Counted from the first letter of the stretch, positions 11,223-22,890 are shown. The stretch: DNA of 64,000 nucleotides from Sordariomycetes sp. S80-01Y (GCA_037042185.1 JAXQJY010000027.1:1736001-1800000), one strand, 5' to 3'. Notes: generated by a model from the sequence alone, not told the origin. Numbers and translations: made by a program.

Positions 11223-11626
11223 TTAGTGGCTACCGCCAGACTTGGCATTAGGGTTCCTGGGGTCGTTCTTCCACTCGTCGGCTGTGCATTGTCAGCAGGT
11301 GTTTCGTCACGCAATGATCGAGGTTGTCATACAGGCCATCATGGCGTTCTGGGCAGAGTTGGCGCCATAGGCGATGATCAGACCTAGTTTCCGTCAGAGT
11401 CCATTCAATAAATCTGCTCTGCTCGAAAGCTCGTCGTGTCTCAAATCCGTTTCGATATCGACATTTATCGGACAGTCGGGGCGTGCATACCAGCAACGAA
11501 GAAGGGCAGGTGAGGCTTCACTGTAGATGCTGTCAGTAGCTGGCCTGACGGCGCAATTGGGAGGGCCGGGGACGTACAGAAGGGAGCGTTGAACTTCTTG
11601 AGGGGAGCAGCACCGAGCCAAGACAT
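11223..11626 (-). CDS. ATP18: Mitochondrial F1Fo-ATP synthase subunit i/j (Atp18)
   Basis: Four small exons on the minus strand: 11578..11626, 11491..11520, 11333..11383 and 11223..11281, giving 62 aa. The product starts MSWLGAAPLKKFNAPF, continues KPHLPFFVAGLIIAYGAN as one membrane helix, and ends DPRNPNAKSGGSH. This is the conserved core of Atp18, a small subunit of the peripheral membrane sector involved in ATP-synthase dimerisation in the inner mitochondrial membrane. All four junctions are phase 1 and have GT-AG borders. The longest exon is 59 nt, so simple ORF searches miss the gene. It is divergent from the NIPSNAP-like gene across 857 bp. Confidence 0.9.
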
Positions 11627-12483
11627 GATGACGGTTGTGGAGGAGAAGTGACGGATAGATTGGTGTAGGGGTTCGTGGATGGACGTCGAGGTGAAGCCTT
11701 CGCAACGAGCCTTTTTCCTCCGAGGGCGTCTCCTCCGAGCGGTTTAGCCGAAGCACTGCCGTCGGCCTGAGGCAGCAAGCGAACGGGTCTTCGCGAGCTC
11801 GGTCGGGCCGCAGCAAAGATTGTCCGACCCCGCGTTGACCGGTCTATCTCACGTGATACAGGGATGTGGAGCAGAAACTGACATCATGCGGAGGAGCTGG
11901 AGCGTTAGAGCATCCTCTCTTGGATCAACGGAAGCGCAACGCACCGGCCCCCTGTTGGAATTGCGTTTCTCCTACCTTTGGCCACCCGTAACTCTCAGTC
12001 GCTGCCAGGCAATTGACGCCCGCTGAGCTCGACCAACCACTTCGTTGCATCCGCACCTCCAGATCAGCAGCACAATCGACATTGCCAGTGCGGGGAAGGA
12101 GAGAACGCGCATCTGCTTGCCTTGCCGTTCAATCGCGCCGTCCAATCGGTCCTCGACGCTACCCTCCATCATACACCTGCAACGCCTGGGCTCTTGTCGA
12201 CCTGCCTGACAGTCTCGAGCTTCGCATTTCGCAGCAGCTGTTGTGACGACGGCCAGTGCACCACTGCTTCCGTTCCCGCTAACCAATCTGAGCCTCTCTA
12301 CCTGACCTAGGGTCCTGCACTGCTCTCTGGAATCTGATTCTGCTTTCCGACTTCTGCCTCATTTACCCCGGTCGACTTCATTTCTCCGAGACGAACGAGC
12401 CTCCCACTTTTGGCTCTAGTCGAGGGAATCCAGTCCGCGACATTGTTCCTTTGTGCGCCCGACCGTCGACGACCATCCTCGCC
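11627..12483. promoter_or_regulatory. Divergent promoter region, ATP18 / NIPSNAP-like gene
   Basis: An 857-bp spacer between the start codons of two mitochondrial genes. Several antisense open frames are present without family resemblance. The last 200 bp before the NIPSNAP start are pyrimidine-rich on the plus strand, like a leader. No specific factor site is claimed. Confidence 0.45.
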
Positions 12484-13599
12484 ATGCTGTCTCGAAGCGT
12501 CGTCCGCGCTGTGGCTGCGGCCCCTCGCACCAGCGTTCGAGCATTCGGCTCAACGGCCCTCCAACAATCCAGCACCCCCTCCATGGGCGACATCAGCCCC
12601 TCCGCTACTACCGTCGATTCCTTCAACAAGAAGCAGCAGCAGTTCCGGGACCAGTTGGTAGAGGCACAGAAGGAACGGGAAGCTCGTGCGTTCGCCCGCC
12701 AGCAGACGGCTGACGCCTCCGAACCCGCCAAGTCGGCTGCGAAGGAGACTAATGAGCAGACAGGCCAGACCGCCCAGACTAAGCAGCCCGAGCCAGATCG
12801 CAAGTCGGGGCCGCTGACGAACCTCATCTACGGCACCAAGGAGGGGCGGGAGATGGACGCCCAGATTGAGGCCAGCTTCAGCCAGGTACTTGCTCGTGGC
12901 AAGTACGTTCACTCGATTGTCTTCCACGAGGTCAAGCCCGACAAGGTCGACGAATATGTCAAGCTTGTGGGCGAGTGGTATCCCAAGATGGCCAACCTGC
13001 CCGAGAATAAGGTCCATCTGGTAGGGAGCTGGCGGACGGAAGTTGGCGACTGCGACACCTTTGGTAGGTTCATCTCGTAATCCACGCGCAAGAAATCTTG
13101 CTGACGCCGTCCAGTGCACATTTGGGAATACCAAAAGTACGAAGGCTATCACGAGTCCCGCCACAACATCACCCACCACCCCGAGTTCGCCGACTTTGAT
13201 CGAAAGTTGGCAACCCTGATCAACTCCAAGAAGATCTCGCTGATGCAGGAGTTCTCCTTCTGGCCGACCACGCCCCCTCGCCAGCTTGGCGGTGTCTTCG
13301 AGCTCCGATCCTACACTCTTCACCCCGGAAACCTGCTGGAGTGGGAGACTCACTGGAGGCGAGGACTGAAGGCCCGCCGTGAGGTCATGGAAGGCGTCGG
13401 CGCCTGGTTTGTACAGATTGGTGAACTCAACACCGTGCACCATCTGTGGCAGTTCGCCAACTTGGAGGAGCGCAGGGCTCGTCGTGAGCAGAGCTGGTCG
13501 ATCGAGGGCTGGAGCGATACCGTGCACAAGACGGTGCCCCTGATTCAGGAAATGAAGTCGAGGGTGCTGATTCCTATGCCGTGGTCGCCTGTAGCATAG
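12484..13599 (+). CDS. NIPSNAP-family mitochondrial protein
   Basis: Exons are 12484..13063 and 13115..13599 (donor GTAGGT, acceptor CCAG, phase 1), giving 354 aa. The N-terminus (MLSRSVVRAVAAAPRTSVRAF) is a typical mitochondrial presequence. A charged, coiled linker follows, with an acidic and Gln-rich section at residues 40-105. Two dimeric alpha-beta barrel repeats follow, marked by IVFHEVKPDKVDEYVKLV and FELRSYTLHPGNLLEWETHW. NIPSNAP proteins sit in the mitochondrial matrix or on the outer face. In mammals they mark damaged mitochondria for mitophagy; in fungi the role is not established. The C-terminus (KSRVLIPMPWSPVA) is conserved in the family. Confidence 0.9.
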
Positions 13600-13878
13600 G
13601 CTGGTTTCAGGCTGTGTTGGGGATATCTGAAAGCATGTTTGGGTCACGGAGAGTCTTGACGGATTGGTGCAGGCGCCTTCACTGTGCGGCGCATGTACAA
13701 CTATTGCATTGGCATTTTCTTTGTTCAGTTTCTAGTAGGAAGCGCATTTTCATCTGGCGCGCAACGCAATTGTTCCATCGTGGTGATGGTACGCTGAATA
13801 CAAGTCCGCAAAGCTTTGGCCCATGGTACGATGCAACCCGAACACCAATCCACAATGATGTCGTCTCAATGTACATTA

Positions 13879-14969
13879 CTAGGGTTCCTCTGTGCCCATG
13901 ACTGCAGCGAGGTTCCTCCTCGCCTGCCCAAGCATGTGGCTGAGGTACCCCAGCTTCGAATACAAGGAGATCAGGCTGGGGTCGGCACTTTCAACCCTGA
14001 CCTTTTCCCGGACATACACCTCCTCCATCATCCTTTGCTCCGGTGAGCTCTGCTTGGTCGAGTCGGGGCTATGTCTCGCGCCGCTCCTCTTCGAATCCGC
14101 GTGTTCATAACCCGCAGGATTGTACTTGAACACCATATCCATCTCATCGTGCTCCAACCTCCTGACCGTCCCGATGGCCAGCCCGAGCTTCATTCCAAAG
14201 TGCACCGGCGCGTGGACGGGCTCCAACGCTCGAAGCCAGAGAACAATGCAGCTGTCCTGCAGCCCGATGTGCACGCTGACCTGGGGCGGAAGCGGCGGCG
14301 TGAACTGCTCCGGCGGGCAGCTCGATGTCTGCCACGTTGCGTCGGTCTGATTCAGCGGCGGACCCTTTAGCAGCGCCGCACTGCTCGCCAGGCTCTCGCT
14401 CAGCAGCGTCAGTGTCTGGCTCAGCGCATCCGCGTCGGGCATCCCCTGGCCCCCCTCCAGCCCCCCCAGTGTTATCCCCAGGAGATCGAGGCTCTCCGTC
14501 AAGTGCGTGTGCACCTGATCCAAGGCGTGGATGTGGACGGCATGGCTCTGCGACAGGGACAGTGTCTGTGCTGGGAGGGTGGTGGGCCGGAAGGCAAGCG
14601 TGCCTTTGACGATGCGCGTGCCGACCCGCGTGATCGTACCCTTCACTTTCTCGGAGCGGGAGGTGCTCATGACCAGAGTAGATCCCGGGTCGACGGGGGC
14701 AAGGAGGGCGTAGCAGTCTTCGAGGCCATGTTTAAGCTCCGAGAGGATGGAGGTTGTTTCGGCGGTGATCCATTTCAGCTCGAGGGCCTTGAGATCTATC
14801 AGCATCTTGCTCTTCCTAGTCATATCTCGAGCTCTTTTTCCTCCCTCGCCAGGGCCGTGAGGAGAGAGCATCACGATGGGACAAGAACGGGTAGGGAACG
14901 AACCTGCGCTTCGGCTTCTTTAAGCTTGAGCTCGTGCGGCGGGACAGGTGGCCAGATATCGAGCGACAT
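13879..14969 (-). CDS. RAV2: Rogdi / Rav2-like V-ATPase regulator
   Basis: Exons are complement(14904..14969, 13879..14787), with an intron of about 116 nt (donor GTTCGT, acceptor CAAG), giving 324 aa. The start at 14969 (MSLDIWPPVPPHELKLKEAE) is chosen because the frame further upstream has no ATG. The next exon opens ALELKWITAETTSILSELK, then CYALLAPVDPGSTLVMST and VKGTITRVGTRIVKGTL, the conserved Rogdi core. Rogdi-type proteins include Rav2, a subunit of the RAVE complex that reassembles V1 with Vo on vacuolar and endosomal membranes. A poorly conserved middle part and a C-terminal helix (LYSKLGYLSHMLGQARRNL) complete it. The acceptor is inferred from frame and similarity; an AG 27 nt earlier would break the frame. 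Confidence 0.8.
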
Positions 14970-15679
14970 GGCTGCGTCTGATTGATGTGCACTGCCGGGC
15001 AGGCAGCCGTTCACATCTTTCGGGCTCGGGTCGCTTGCGCCGTGGTTTGGCGAGGGGGGAGGGTTGAAGTCGGAAGCTGAGGGCTCGGGTGACGTTGCTG
15101 TTGGCAATGCCAGTGGAGGAGATGCGCGTGGGGCAGGGGTCGCGCGCTGTTTGGTGACAATATTATACGGACGTCATTCGGCAGGCTCGAAGCTTTCACC
15201 CAGCAGGACTCGAAGCGTTTGTTGCAGAAGGTCTTCATGTTCATCAAGCAGGCAGCTAGCGATTATCATAATCACAACCTGGGCCTGTCTATCTATATCA
15301 CGTCGTCTTGCAATGCGGGCGTTACCCATTAAAGATTATTTTGTTCGTTGACATGCGATTGTGTCACCCAGGCAAGCTACATGCCTGTGCCTGTCCCTTC
15401 GCCGCCACTCTCCCTTCGTCTGCCTCTCAGTATCAACCATGACAAGCCAAAAGCCCAATCGACAACGGTCATGAAAGCTTGACACCCTGTTTTCTTTCCG
15501 ATTCGTTCCCGACGGGGGCCTCGAAATGATGTCTGGCCTCGAACTGATGTCTGGCCTCGAACTTGGCCTGGTCTGCAGCCTGGTACAGGCAGGCGAATTG
15601 TGGCTCAGCTGCGAAGCTGATGAGCCAGCCGCGCAGTGGCATCGATAAGCTGACGCGACGTCACGCAATCTGGCTCTGT
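14970..15679. other. Intergenic region with an 18-bp direct repeat
   Basis: About 710 bp between the Rogdi start and the P450 stop. An 18-bp unit (ggcctcgaaatgatgtct and a one-base variant) occurs twice in tandem, with a partial third copy. No gene was seen. Confidence 0.6.
15517..15563. repeat. 18-bp tandem repeat, about 2.6 copies
   Basis: Units at 15517-15534 and 15535-15552 differ by one base; a partial third copy runs to about 15563. It lies just downstream of the P450 stop codon. Confidence 0.8.
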
Positions 15680-17352
15680 TCAAGTTGACACTTTTTCCAG
15701 CTCTCTGCAGGTGTCGTCTCGTGGCTTAAACTTCAGGAAAGGACCCTCGTGCGTCGCAGAGAAGATGTCCCTCAGGATGAACTCATCCTTGTCCTGGTCG
15801 TAGCCCTCCGAAAATTCGAAGTCGAAGTACCACATCGTCTTAGCGATGACGAGGCTAATCTCGAGGTACGCCAGTGCCTTGCCAGCGCAGGACCTCCCGC
15901 CGACTGAGAAAGGCATGAAGGCAGACTTGGTAGCTCGGCCGCTCAGATCACCGTTCTCGTCGGGCAGCCAGCGCTCGGGTTCGAACTTGAAAGGTTCTGT
16001 GAAGTACTCAGGGTTGTGGTGAATACAGTATGGGCTGACGCCGACGCGGGTACCGCGAGGGATTACGTGACCGTCGACGATCAAGGGCTCTTTAGAGTCC
16101 GGAGATTGCTCGCGCCACAGGACACCAGAGACAGGAGGCGACAAACGGAGAGCTTCATCGATGCATGTTCGGAGGTAACGGCAGCTGTTGATGGTGCTAG
16201 CCTTGATGTCTGCGCCGGACTCGAACGTTGACCGAATTTCCTCTGCCAGCTTGCTGTAGCACTGTGGATTGCGAGCGAGGTAGTGGAACAAGCTAGCCAT
16301 AGTCGTGGACGATGTGTCACCCCCAGCAGGGAAGAAGAAGATGGCTTCGGTCCAGATCTCATCGAGTGTTGTCTTCTCATCCTCGTCCTTTGCGTTCAGG
16401 GCGTGGACCATATGCGCGTAAAGGTCGTGCTTAGCATGCTTGTCAATCTCGAGACGTGCTTTAATCATCTTCCTCAGGACAACCACGAAGCCTCTGCCTG
16501 TCAGCAGCGTCCTCAGAATGAAGAACAGCTCCGGCTTGAGCTTGTTGAAGGACGGCCACTGCAGCCGAATGTTGACCCGCCACGTCCCCTGAGTCAATAT
16601 ATTGGGCAGGAATCGGTACGTGTCCTCCGTCTGGGTCTTCAAGTCGTAGCCAAAGGAAAGGAGACCGACCACGTCCACGCCCAGAAAGCGACAGTTGCGA
16701 GACATGTTGACGGGCTCGTCATCTTTCTGGGAGGCTTTGAGGATCTGCTCGACAAAGACGTCCGTCTTCTCCAGCAGCGCCGGCTCAAAGACCCTCATGG
16801 ATCGATCGTTGATGACGGGTGCGATGAGCTTGCGCTTGCGGCGGTGTTCCTGCTTGTCCAGGGCTGTGAAGACGTTGGACATAGGCGTGAGGTTGGCGTT
16901 TTTGTAGTCGCGGGACTTTGATACCTTGTCGTTCAGATAGATATCCTGCAACGCTTGCAGAGAGTTGAAGACAAGGCTGTTTGGTCCATTCCTGTAGACG
17001 GGGCCTGGGACACAATCTTAGCAACCATTTATCTTGGCCTTCAGCCAGACGCTCGCACCATAGGTTTGGTAGTCCCGATAGGCCCTGAGGTGGCCAGTCT
17101 GCTGATACGCGTACCAAGCAGCCCAGATGTTGCTCACCCATGATAGGCGAGGACCAGGATACTTGCTCAACGGGTGGAACCAGAGGCGATAGCCGGCCAC
17201 GAGCAGCCACTGGACGTATGTTAGCTCGCATCGCCTTGGTGTCAACAAGGTCAAAAACGTACGTGTGATACCAAGAAGAGAATCGCATAGTAGGCTGATG
17301 TGGCGAAGTCGCCGTGAGTCCAGATCCTTTTGAGCTGGCTAGGCAGCTCCAT
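15680..17352 (-). CDS. Cytochrome P450 monooxygenase, ER membrane type
   Basis: Exons are complement(17263..17352, 17059..17209, 15680..17004), giving 521 aa. A membrane anchor (YYAILFLVSHWLLVAGYRLW) is followed by the proline-rich hinge FHPLSKYPGPRLSW. The I-helix motif is FPAGGDTSST, the K-helix ExxR is EALRLSPP, and the heme signature is FSVGGRSCAGK with Cys at about residue 453. The PERF-like motif is PERWLPDE. All catalytic landmarks are intact. The overall look is that of CYP families near isotrichodermin C-15 hydroxylases and benzoate hydroxylases, but the substrate cannot be told. It is head-to-head with an ABC-C transporter, which suggests oxidation and export of the same compound class. 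The first intron has two possible in-phase donors (GTACGT preferred over GTATCA). Confidence 0.93.
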
Positions 17353-17854
17353 GATAGCGACACTGGTTTAGATGGGTTATGGGAGTTTGAGGTGCCTAGC
17401 CCCGTGGACTACAGCAGGTCAGCCGCACTTCTTATAGGGCATCGGATCCATCTTTCGTGGGATCCATCACAGATGACAAGCCCCTTGTGCTGACGGTTGT
17501 TCCGTCCAGCCGCAGGAGTAGGATCGTGGTAACACCCCGATGGTCCGGGCCACAGGTTCCACGACCTAGTATGCAGCCTACCCTACACTCTGCCTAGGAT
17601 TCAGCCGAGACACGCCCGCCTCGTCACCCAACATCCCTGCTCCGCGCTGATTGGCCTCGTCGTAAAACGAGAAGAGCCTCCCTTCCGCTTCTTTCTCTTC
17701 CCGAGTCTCATCTGACTCCCAGAATCATTGGTCCTCAGGCAGCTCTGCCTCTAAGCGAGGGTTACCATAGACGCCTATTCCATAGCTTCCCTTATAATGT
17801 CCCGCATGTCGCTTACATTGACTTGGGCGATGCCGCCTTCAACTGACCATCGCA
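17353..17854. promoter_or_regulatory. Shared divergent promoter of P450 and ABC-C transporter
   Basis: A 502-bp spacer between the two start codons. ATTGG (inverse CCAAT) pentamers lie at 17650-17654 and 17727-17731. A TATAAT lies at 17793-17798, about 57 bp before the ABC start. A TATAAG on the minus strand at 17431-17436 lies about 80 bp before the P450 start. These are sequence matches only; promoter use is inferred. Confidence 0.45.
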
Positions 17855-20800
17855 ATGGCTACTGGTGACAATCGGTTCGGGCCTCATTTGCCTGGGGTCT
17901 TTGATTTTACTCTATTATTCGAGCAGAGCATCCTGTCGCTGTTGCCGACTGCTTTGTTTATACTCTTCACGCCGCTGAGGGTGTTGCCGTTGGTCAAACG
18001 CGCCAACCGTGCCGAAGGGCGCTGGCTGCTTTGGGCGAAATGTGTAAGCTACTCACGAGCACGCTGTTGCCATGAGCAGTGGCCTATGTAGCCGTGGCTG
18101 ACTTTGTGGTGCAGACAACTATTATTGTGTTTGGATGCCTCCAGGTGGCTCTCGTTTCGCTGTGGTCTCTTAGCTCAGCACCCAGAGCCAGAACCTCGAT
18201 CGCAGAGCCCGCAGTGGCTGTCATCGAGACTCTTGCCATAGGAGCTCTCTCCTGGGTTGAGCATGTCAAGTCCACCAAGCCATCTGCTCTGCTCAACTGC
18301 TACTTGGTGTTGACCATCATCCTCGATATCGCCCTGACGAGGACCTTCTGGATTCGCAGTGGCATCGATTCCATTGCCGGTGTATTCTCTGCGTCTCTCC
18401 TCTGCAAAGTTGTGCTCCTGGTGCTCGAGGAGATTCCCAAGAAGCCTTTGGCAGAAGACAAGACCTCCTCAAGGGAGACCTCAGCAGGTGTTGTCAGTCG
18501 AAGTGTGTTCTGGTGGCTGAACCGCTTTTTCTACCTTGGGGCCCGGAACCTCCTGACGATCGACAACCTACAAGCCATCAACCCGAAGTTTGACTCTGAT
18601 AAGCTGCTTGTGACGCTCGAGGAGAAGTGGCAGAATGGTAAGATTTCCTCTCGTGGCTTTGTTGTCTTGGCTAACCTTCTCCAGCTCCCAAGGAAAGCCC
18701 GGTCGCTCTGCTCCAGTGCACATTCGGAGCATACAAATGGCAGTTCTTTGCCGGCGTCATCCCTCGGATCCTCTACACTGGCTTCAACTACGCCCAACCC
18801 TTCCTCATCCGCGCCGTTATCGTCTACGTAGGGACTCCCGAAAATGCCTGGTCAGGCCAAGTCTCAAGCGGACTCATCGGTGCGACGGTTCTCATATACG
18901 TCGGGCGCGCCATAGCAGGCGCTTGGTTCAAGCACATGTCGTACCAGATGGTTACGATGTGGAGGGGTGGCCTGGTGTCTTTGATCTACAAGAAGACCCT
19001 CTCGTTGAAGGCAGCGGCCGTCAAGGACAATGCGCCGGTAACGCTGATGACGACCGACATCGATACCATCATGGGCGCTGGCGAGACTGTTCACGATCTA
19101 TGGTCGAGCGTCGTTGAGCTTCCTATTGGCATCTACATTTTGTACCAGCAAGTTGGCGGGCCGAGCTTGTTCATCCTCATCCCTACCCTCGGTGAGTTCG
19201 TTCCGATTCATTGCGGTGAACATTACTGAACAGCCCCTTAGCCACCACCATCTTGTCCGGGATAATAGCCCCAGCCATGGAGCCTGCTACGGTCGCTTGG
19301 AACGCAGCGGTCCAAAAGCGCGTGGGCGAAGCCTCCAACATGCTCAACCAGATGAAGAGCATCAAGATGATGGGCCTGACTGATTACTTTCGCGGGCTTG
19401 TCCGGCAGCTTCGCATTGACGAGATCCGCATCTCCGATAAGTTCCGCTGGCTGCTGGTGGCCTTGATCACGCTGTCCTCTGTCTCGTCCGAGCTTGCACC
19501 CATGATTGTCATCCTGGGCGCCATTTACTGGAGCAAAGCCGGCGAGGGACTCACCATCACCGAGGCATTCACGTCCCTGTCGATTATCTCCTTGGCAACG
19601 CAGCCCTTGATCATGATCTTGACCTCTCTGACGTCGTTCGCCGGTGTCTTTGGTGGGTTCGGACGTATTCAGACGTACTTGTTATTGGACGAGCAGCGGG
19701 ACGCGAGGACGACAACACCTTCGCCCCGGACTGGACATTCAGATAAGTCCAATGTTTCCTTGAATAGAGATATTTCTCGAGACAAAGGAACTGAGATGGA
19801 TGATATCTCTCCTAGGCTGCCCGCCGGCGGTGGGCGGCCTGCTATCTTCATCAGCAATGCCACGTTCAAGGTAGATGATGGTGCCGTGCTGTTGAGGGAC
19901 GTGGACATAACCATCAGAGCAGGCTCCGTCAACATGGTCGTCAGTCGCGTAGGAGGCGGCAAATCAATTCTGCTGAAGGCCATGATTGGTGAGATGGTAC
20001 CCGATAATGGGTGCGTCGTTGCGGCTTCCTCCAGCTCAGCATACTGCGACCAAACTCCGTGGCTCCTCAACACCACTGTCAAGAGCAATGTGATCGGGCA
20101 ATCAGTCCTCGACGAGGAGTGGTATTCAAGGGTGATAGGAGCTTGCTGCCTTGACCAGGACATCTCCATGTTTCCCAAGGGGGACGAAACACTTGTAGGC
20201 TCAGGTGGCGTTGCGTTGAGCGGAGGCCAGAAGCAGCGAGTGGCTTTGGCGCGGGCTGTCTACTCTCAAAAAGACATCCTCATCCTCGACGACGTCTTCA
20301 GCGGCCTGGACAATAAAACATCGCGCCGGGTGTTCCAAGCTCTGCTTGGAGACAACGGTCTGCTCCGGAAGAGCAAGACCACGGTCGTTCTGTCAACCAG
20401 CAACCCTAATCTGCTATCGGCCGCAGACTACATAACAAGGCTGGAGGGCGGCGCCGTAGCTCGCAACCAAGTCACCTACGACTCCCTCTCGCCCTCGGAT
20501 TGGGGTGCTCTGGCTCAGGAAGTGGAGGAGCCTGAGGAGGACGAAGAGGCCAAGACGCTGGTCAAACAACAGACGCATGCTTCCGAAGTGGGCGGCTCGC
20601 CACTACCTCAAGAGGACGATTTAACGAGACAGACCGGTGATTCCGAGTGTTACAAGATTTACCTGCGGTCTCTAGGCTGGGGCTTCTCGCTGCTGTTGGT
20701 CGCCATGACAGCTGCGTCAGCCGGAATTGAGGTCATGCCACGTATCTGGCTGAAGCTGTGGACGGAAAACAACGCCGGTTCAAGGGATCCCACGTATACG

Positions 20801-22494
20801 GGGGGTTACGTTGCCTGGGTCCTGGCCTCGATCTCGATAGCTACCTTCTCGCTGGGATTGTTTCTCATCGCCGGCATCCCGAGGTCGGCGAACCACCTCC
20901 ACGAGCAATTACTGAAGAGTGTGTGTCGGTAGGTGTCCCTCGCAACGCCTCACGCTCAGGGGCGAACCATTGATCTCGATCCAGGGCCCCTCTATACTTT
21001 TTCACCACGACGGACAGCGGCACGACGCTGAATCGGTAAGCTCACCGTCCAAGGACCGCAGGATATTTACTGACAGGCCCCCAGATTCAGTCAAGACATG
21101 ACTCTTGTCGATCAGGTTTTGCCACTCAGCTTCTACCTGACGCTCCTGCGTAAGCTCGCACTTTCTAACGGCTTGACCCCAGCTGATCACCTCCAGTCGT
21201 TCTCCGTGCAGTCGCCCAGACGGGTGTCATTGCATCGGGGGCAACCTACGTCGGCGCCTTCATCCCCGCCGTCATCATAGCGCTGTACTTTGTCCAGAAA
21301 TACTACCTCCGCACGTCGCGGCAGATGCGCTTCCTGGATCTGGAGTACAAGTCGCCGCTCTACACCCACTTCACCGAGACCCTGGCGGGCGTCGCCACCA
21401 TTCGCGCGTTCGGGTGGTCGGCGGCATTCATGGATGAGAACGCCCGGAGGCTGAACACGTCGCAGAAGCCATTCTACCTGATGACGTGCATTCAGCGGTG
21501 GCTTGAGGTGGTCCTCGACCTGTTCATCGCGGGGCTGGCTCTCGTGCTGGTGTCCATGGCGCTGCGCGTGTCCGGCTCTTCGTCCCAGGGGGCCATCGGC
21601 CTGGCTCTGGTGAGCTTGCTGGATTTCAGCCAGACGCTCACGTTGGTCATTGATCAGTGGACGCAGCTGGAAACGTCGCTGGGGGCCATCGCGCGCCTGA
21701 AGTGGTTTGTCAACAACACGCCCAACGAGGAAAAGGAAGGCGAAAGGGGGGATGCGCCTCCAGACTGGCCCTCTCAGGGGGCCATTGAGTTCCAAGACGT
21801 GAGCGCGTCGTACAGCGACGGCGCAGCACGAGTCATCCAGGACGTGTCACTTAAGATTGAGCCCGGCCAGAAGGTCGGTCTCTGTGGTCGCTCAGGCAGT
21901 GGGAAATCCTCGCTCGTGCTCAGTCTTCTTCGCCTGCTCGAGCTGCAATCGGGGACCATCACGATCGACGGGGTCGATATCTCTACGCTCCCACGCCAGC
22001 ACATCCGCTCACGCCTAAATACCACGCCTCAAGACCCAATCAGCATATCCGGCACGGTCCGCGAGAATCTAGATCCGGAATCCACCATCGACTCGGATCA
22101 CCTGCTCATCGCCGCCCTGGAGAAGACGCAGATGTGGCCGCTTATTTCCGAAAGAGGCGGACTGGACGCTGCCATCGGCGACCTCGGCTTCAGCGCCGGC
22201 CAGAGCCAGCTGTTCTGCCTCGCGCGGGCCCTCCTGTCCCGAAGCAAGGTGGTGCTGCTCGACGAAGCCACGAGCAGCGTCGACTACGAAACAGACCGGG
22301 AGATCAGGCGGGTGGTCACGGAAGAGATGCGAGGCCGCACCGTCATCGAAGTTGCGCACCGCCTCGAGGTGGTGAGACACTTCGACGTCGTTGTCGTCAT
22401 GGGCGAGGGGAGGGTCCTCGAGGTTGGCAGGCCGGAGGTGCTGCTCGCGCAGGAGTCGGAGTTGAGGAGTCTGTGGAGAAGCCAGGGGCTTTGA
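17855..22494 (+). CDS. ABC-C family (MRP-type) multidrug/conjugate transporter
   Basis: Seven exons: 17855..18041, 18080..18637, 18685..19191, 19242..20928, 20985..21035, 21085..21149 and 21197..22494, giving 1450 aa. The order is an N-terminal TMD0-like hydrophobic region, TMD1, NBD1, TMD2 and NBD2, typical of fungal ABC-C exporters in plasma or vacuolar membranes. NBD1 has a degenerate Walker A (SRVGGGKS, Lys about 658), the signature LSGGQKQR and Walker B ILILDDVFSGLD. NBD2 has GRSGSGKSS (Lys about 1255), FSAGQSQLF, VVLLDEATSSVD and the switch histidine in VIEVAHRLE. TMD2 includes FFTTTDSGTTLNR, carried by the 51-nt exon. The first intron uses donor GTGTAA; the adjacent GTAAGC would create a stop. 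The divergent P450 suggests a detoxification or metabolite-export role. Confidence 0.93.
20985..21035 (+). other. 51-nt internal exon of the ABC-C gene
   Basis: The exon completes an Arg codon, then encodes APLYFFTTTDSGTTLN and the first two bases of the next Arg codon. This is the conserved start of the TMD2 coupling region. It is bordered by CCAG and GTAAGC and keeps phase 2 at both ends. Confidence 0.85.
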
Positions 22495-22890
22495 TGGCGA
22501 AAAAGAGAGCGAAAAGGGAGGCGAGTTGATGATGTGTACATTTAATATCGGCAGAAATCTCCACTTGATACCCGGTGAATGACTGGACAGACCACTCTCG
22601 GAAAGCCTTTTTTGCTCAGCCGTCATCATCCGAGCTCCTAACCCACCCGAGCTATCACGTTGCGCGAGGCGAGCCTTGAAACCGCGCGACTCTTGACTGC
22701 TGCGCTGCGGCGGCGGAGAGGGCTCTCGTTGCTCTGTGGTAGGCAGTACCGAGGTGAGACTCGGCCGGCTCCGGGTCCCTGAATCTCGGCATCATGCATA
22801 CACATACGACTCGGACCCTGGCGGTGGGTCCCTCTTCGGCGACGGCACCGTCCCGGCTCACATCCCGTTCTCCGGCCGAAGCCGCCTGCG

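Noticed and set aside
12550-13647. 365-aa minus frame over the NIPSNAP gene
   Set aside because: Antisense shadow of a well-supported coding region with clear exon structure on plus.
9701-22494. Secondary-metabolite gene cluster (FSH1 hydrolase, P450, ABC transporter)
   Set aside because: No synthase, prenyltransferase or cluster regulator lies among them, and ATP18, NIPSNAP and Rogdi housekeeping genes separate the hydrolase from the P450.
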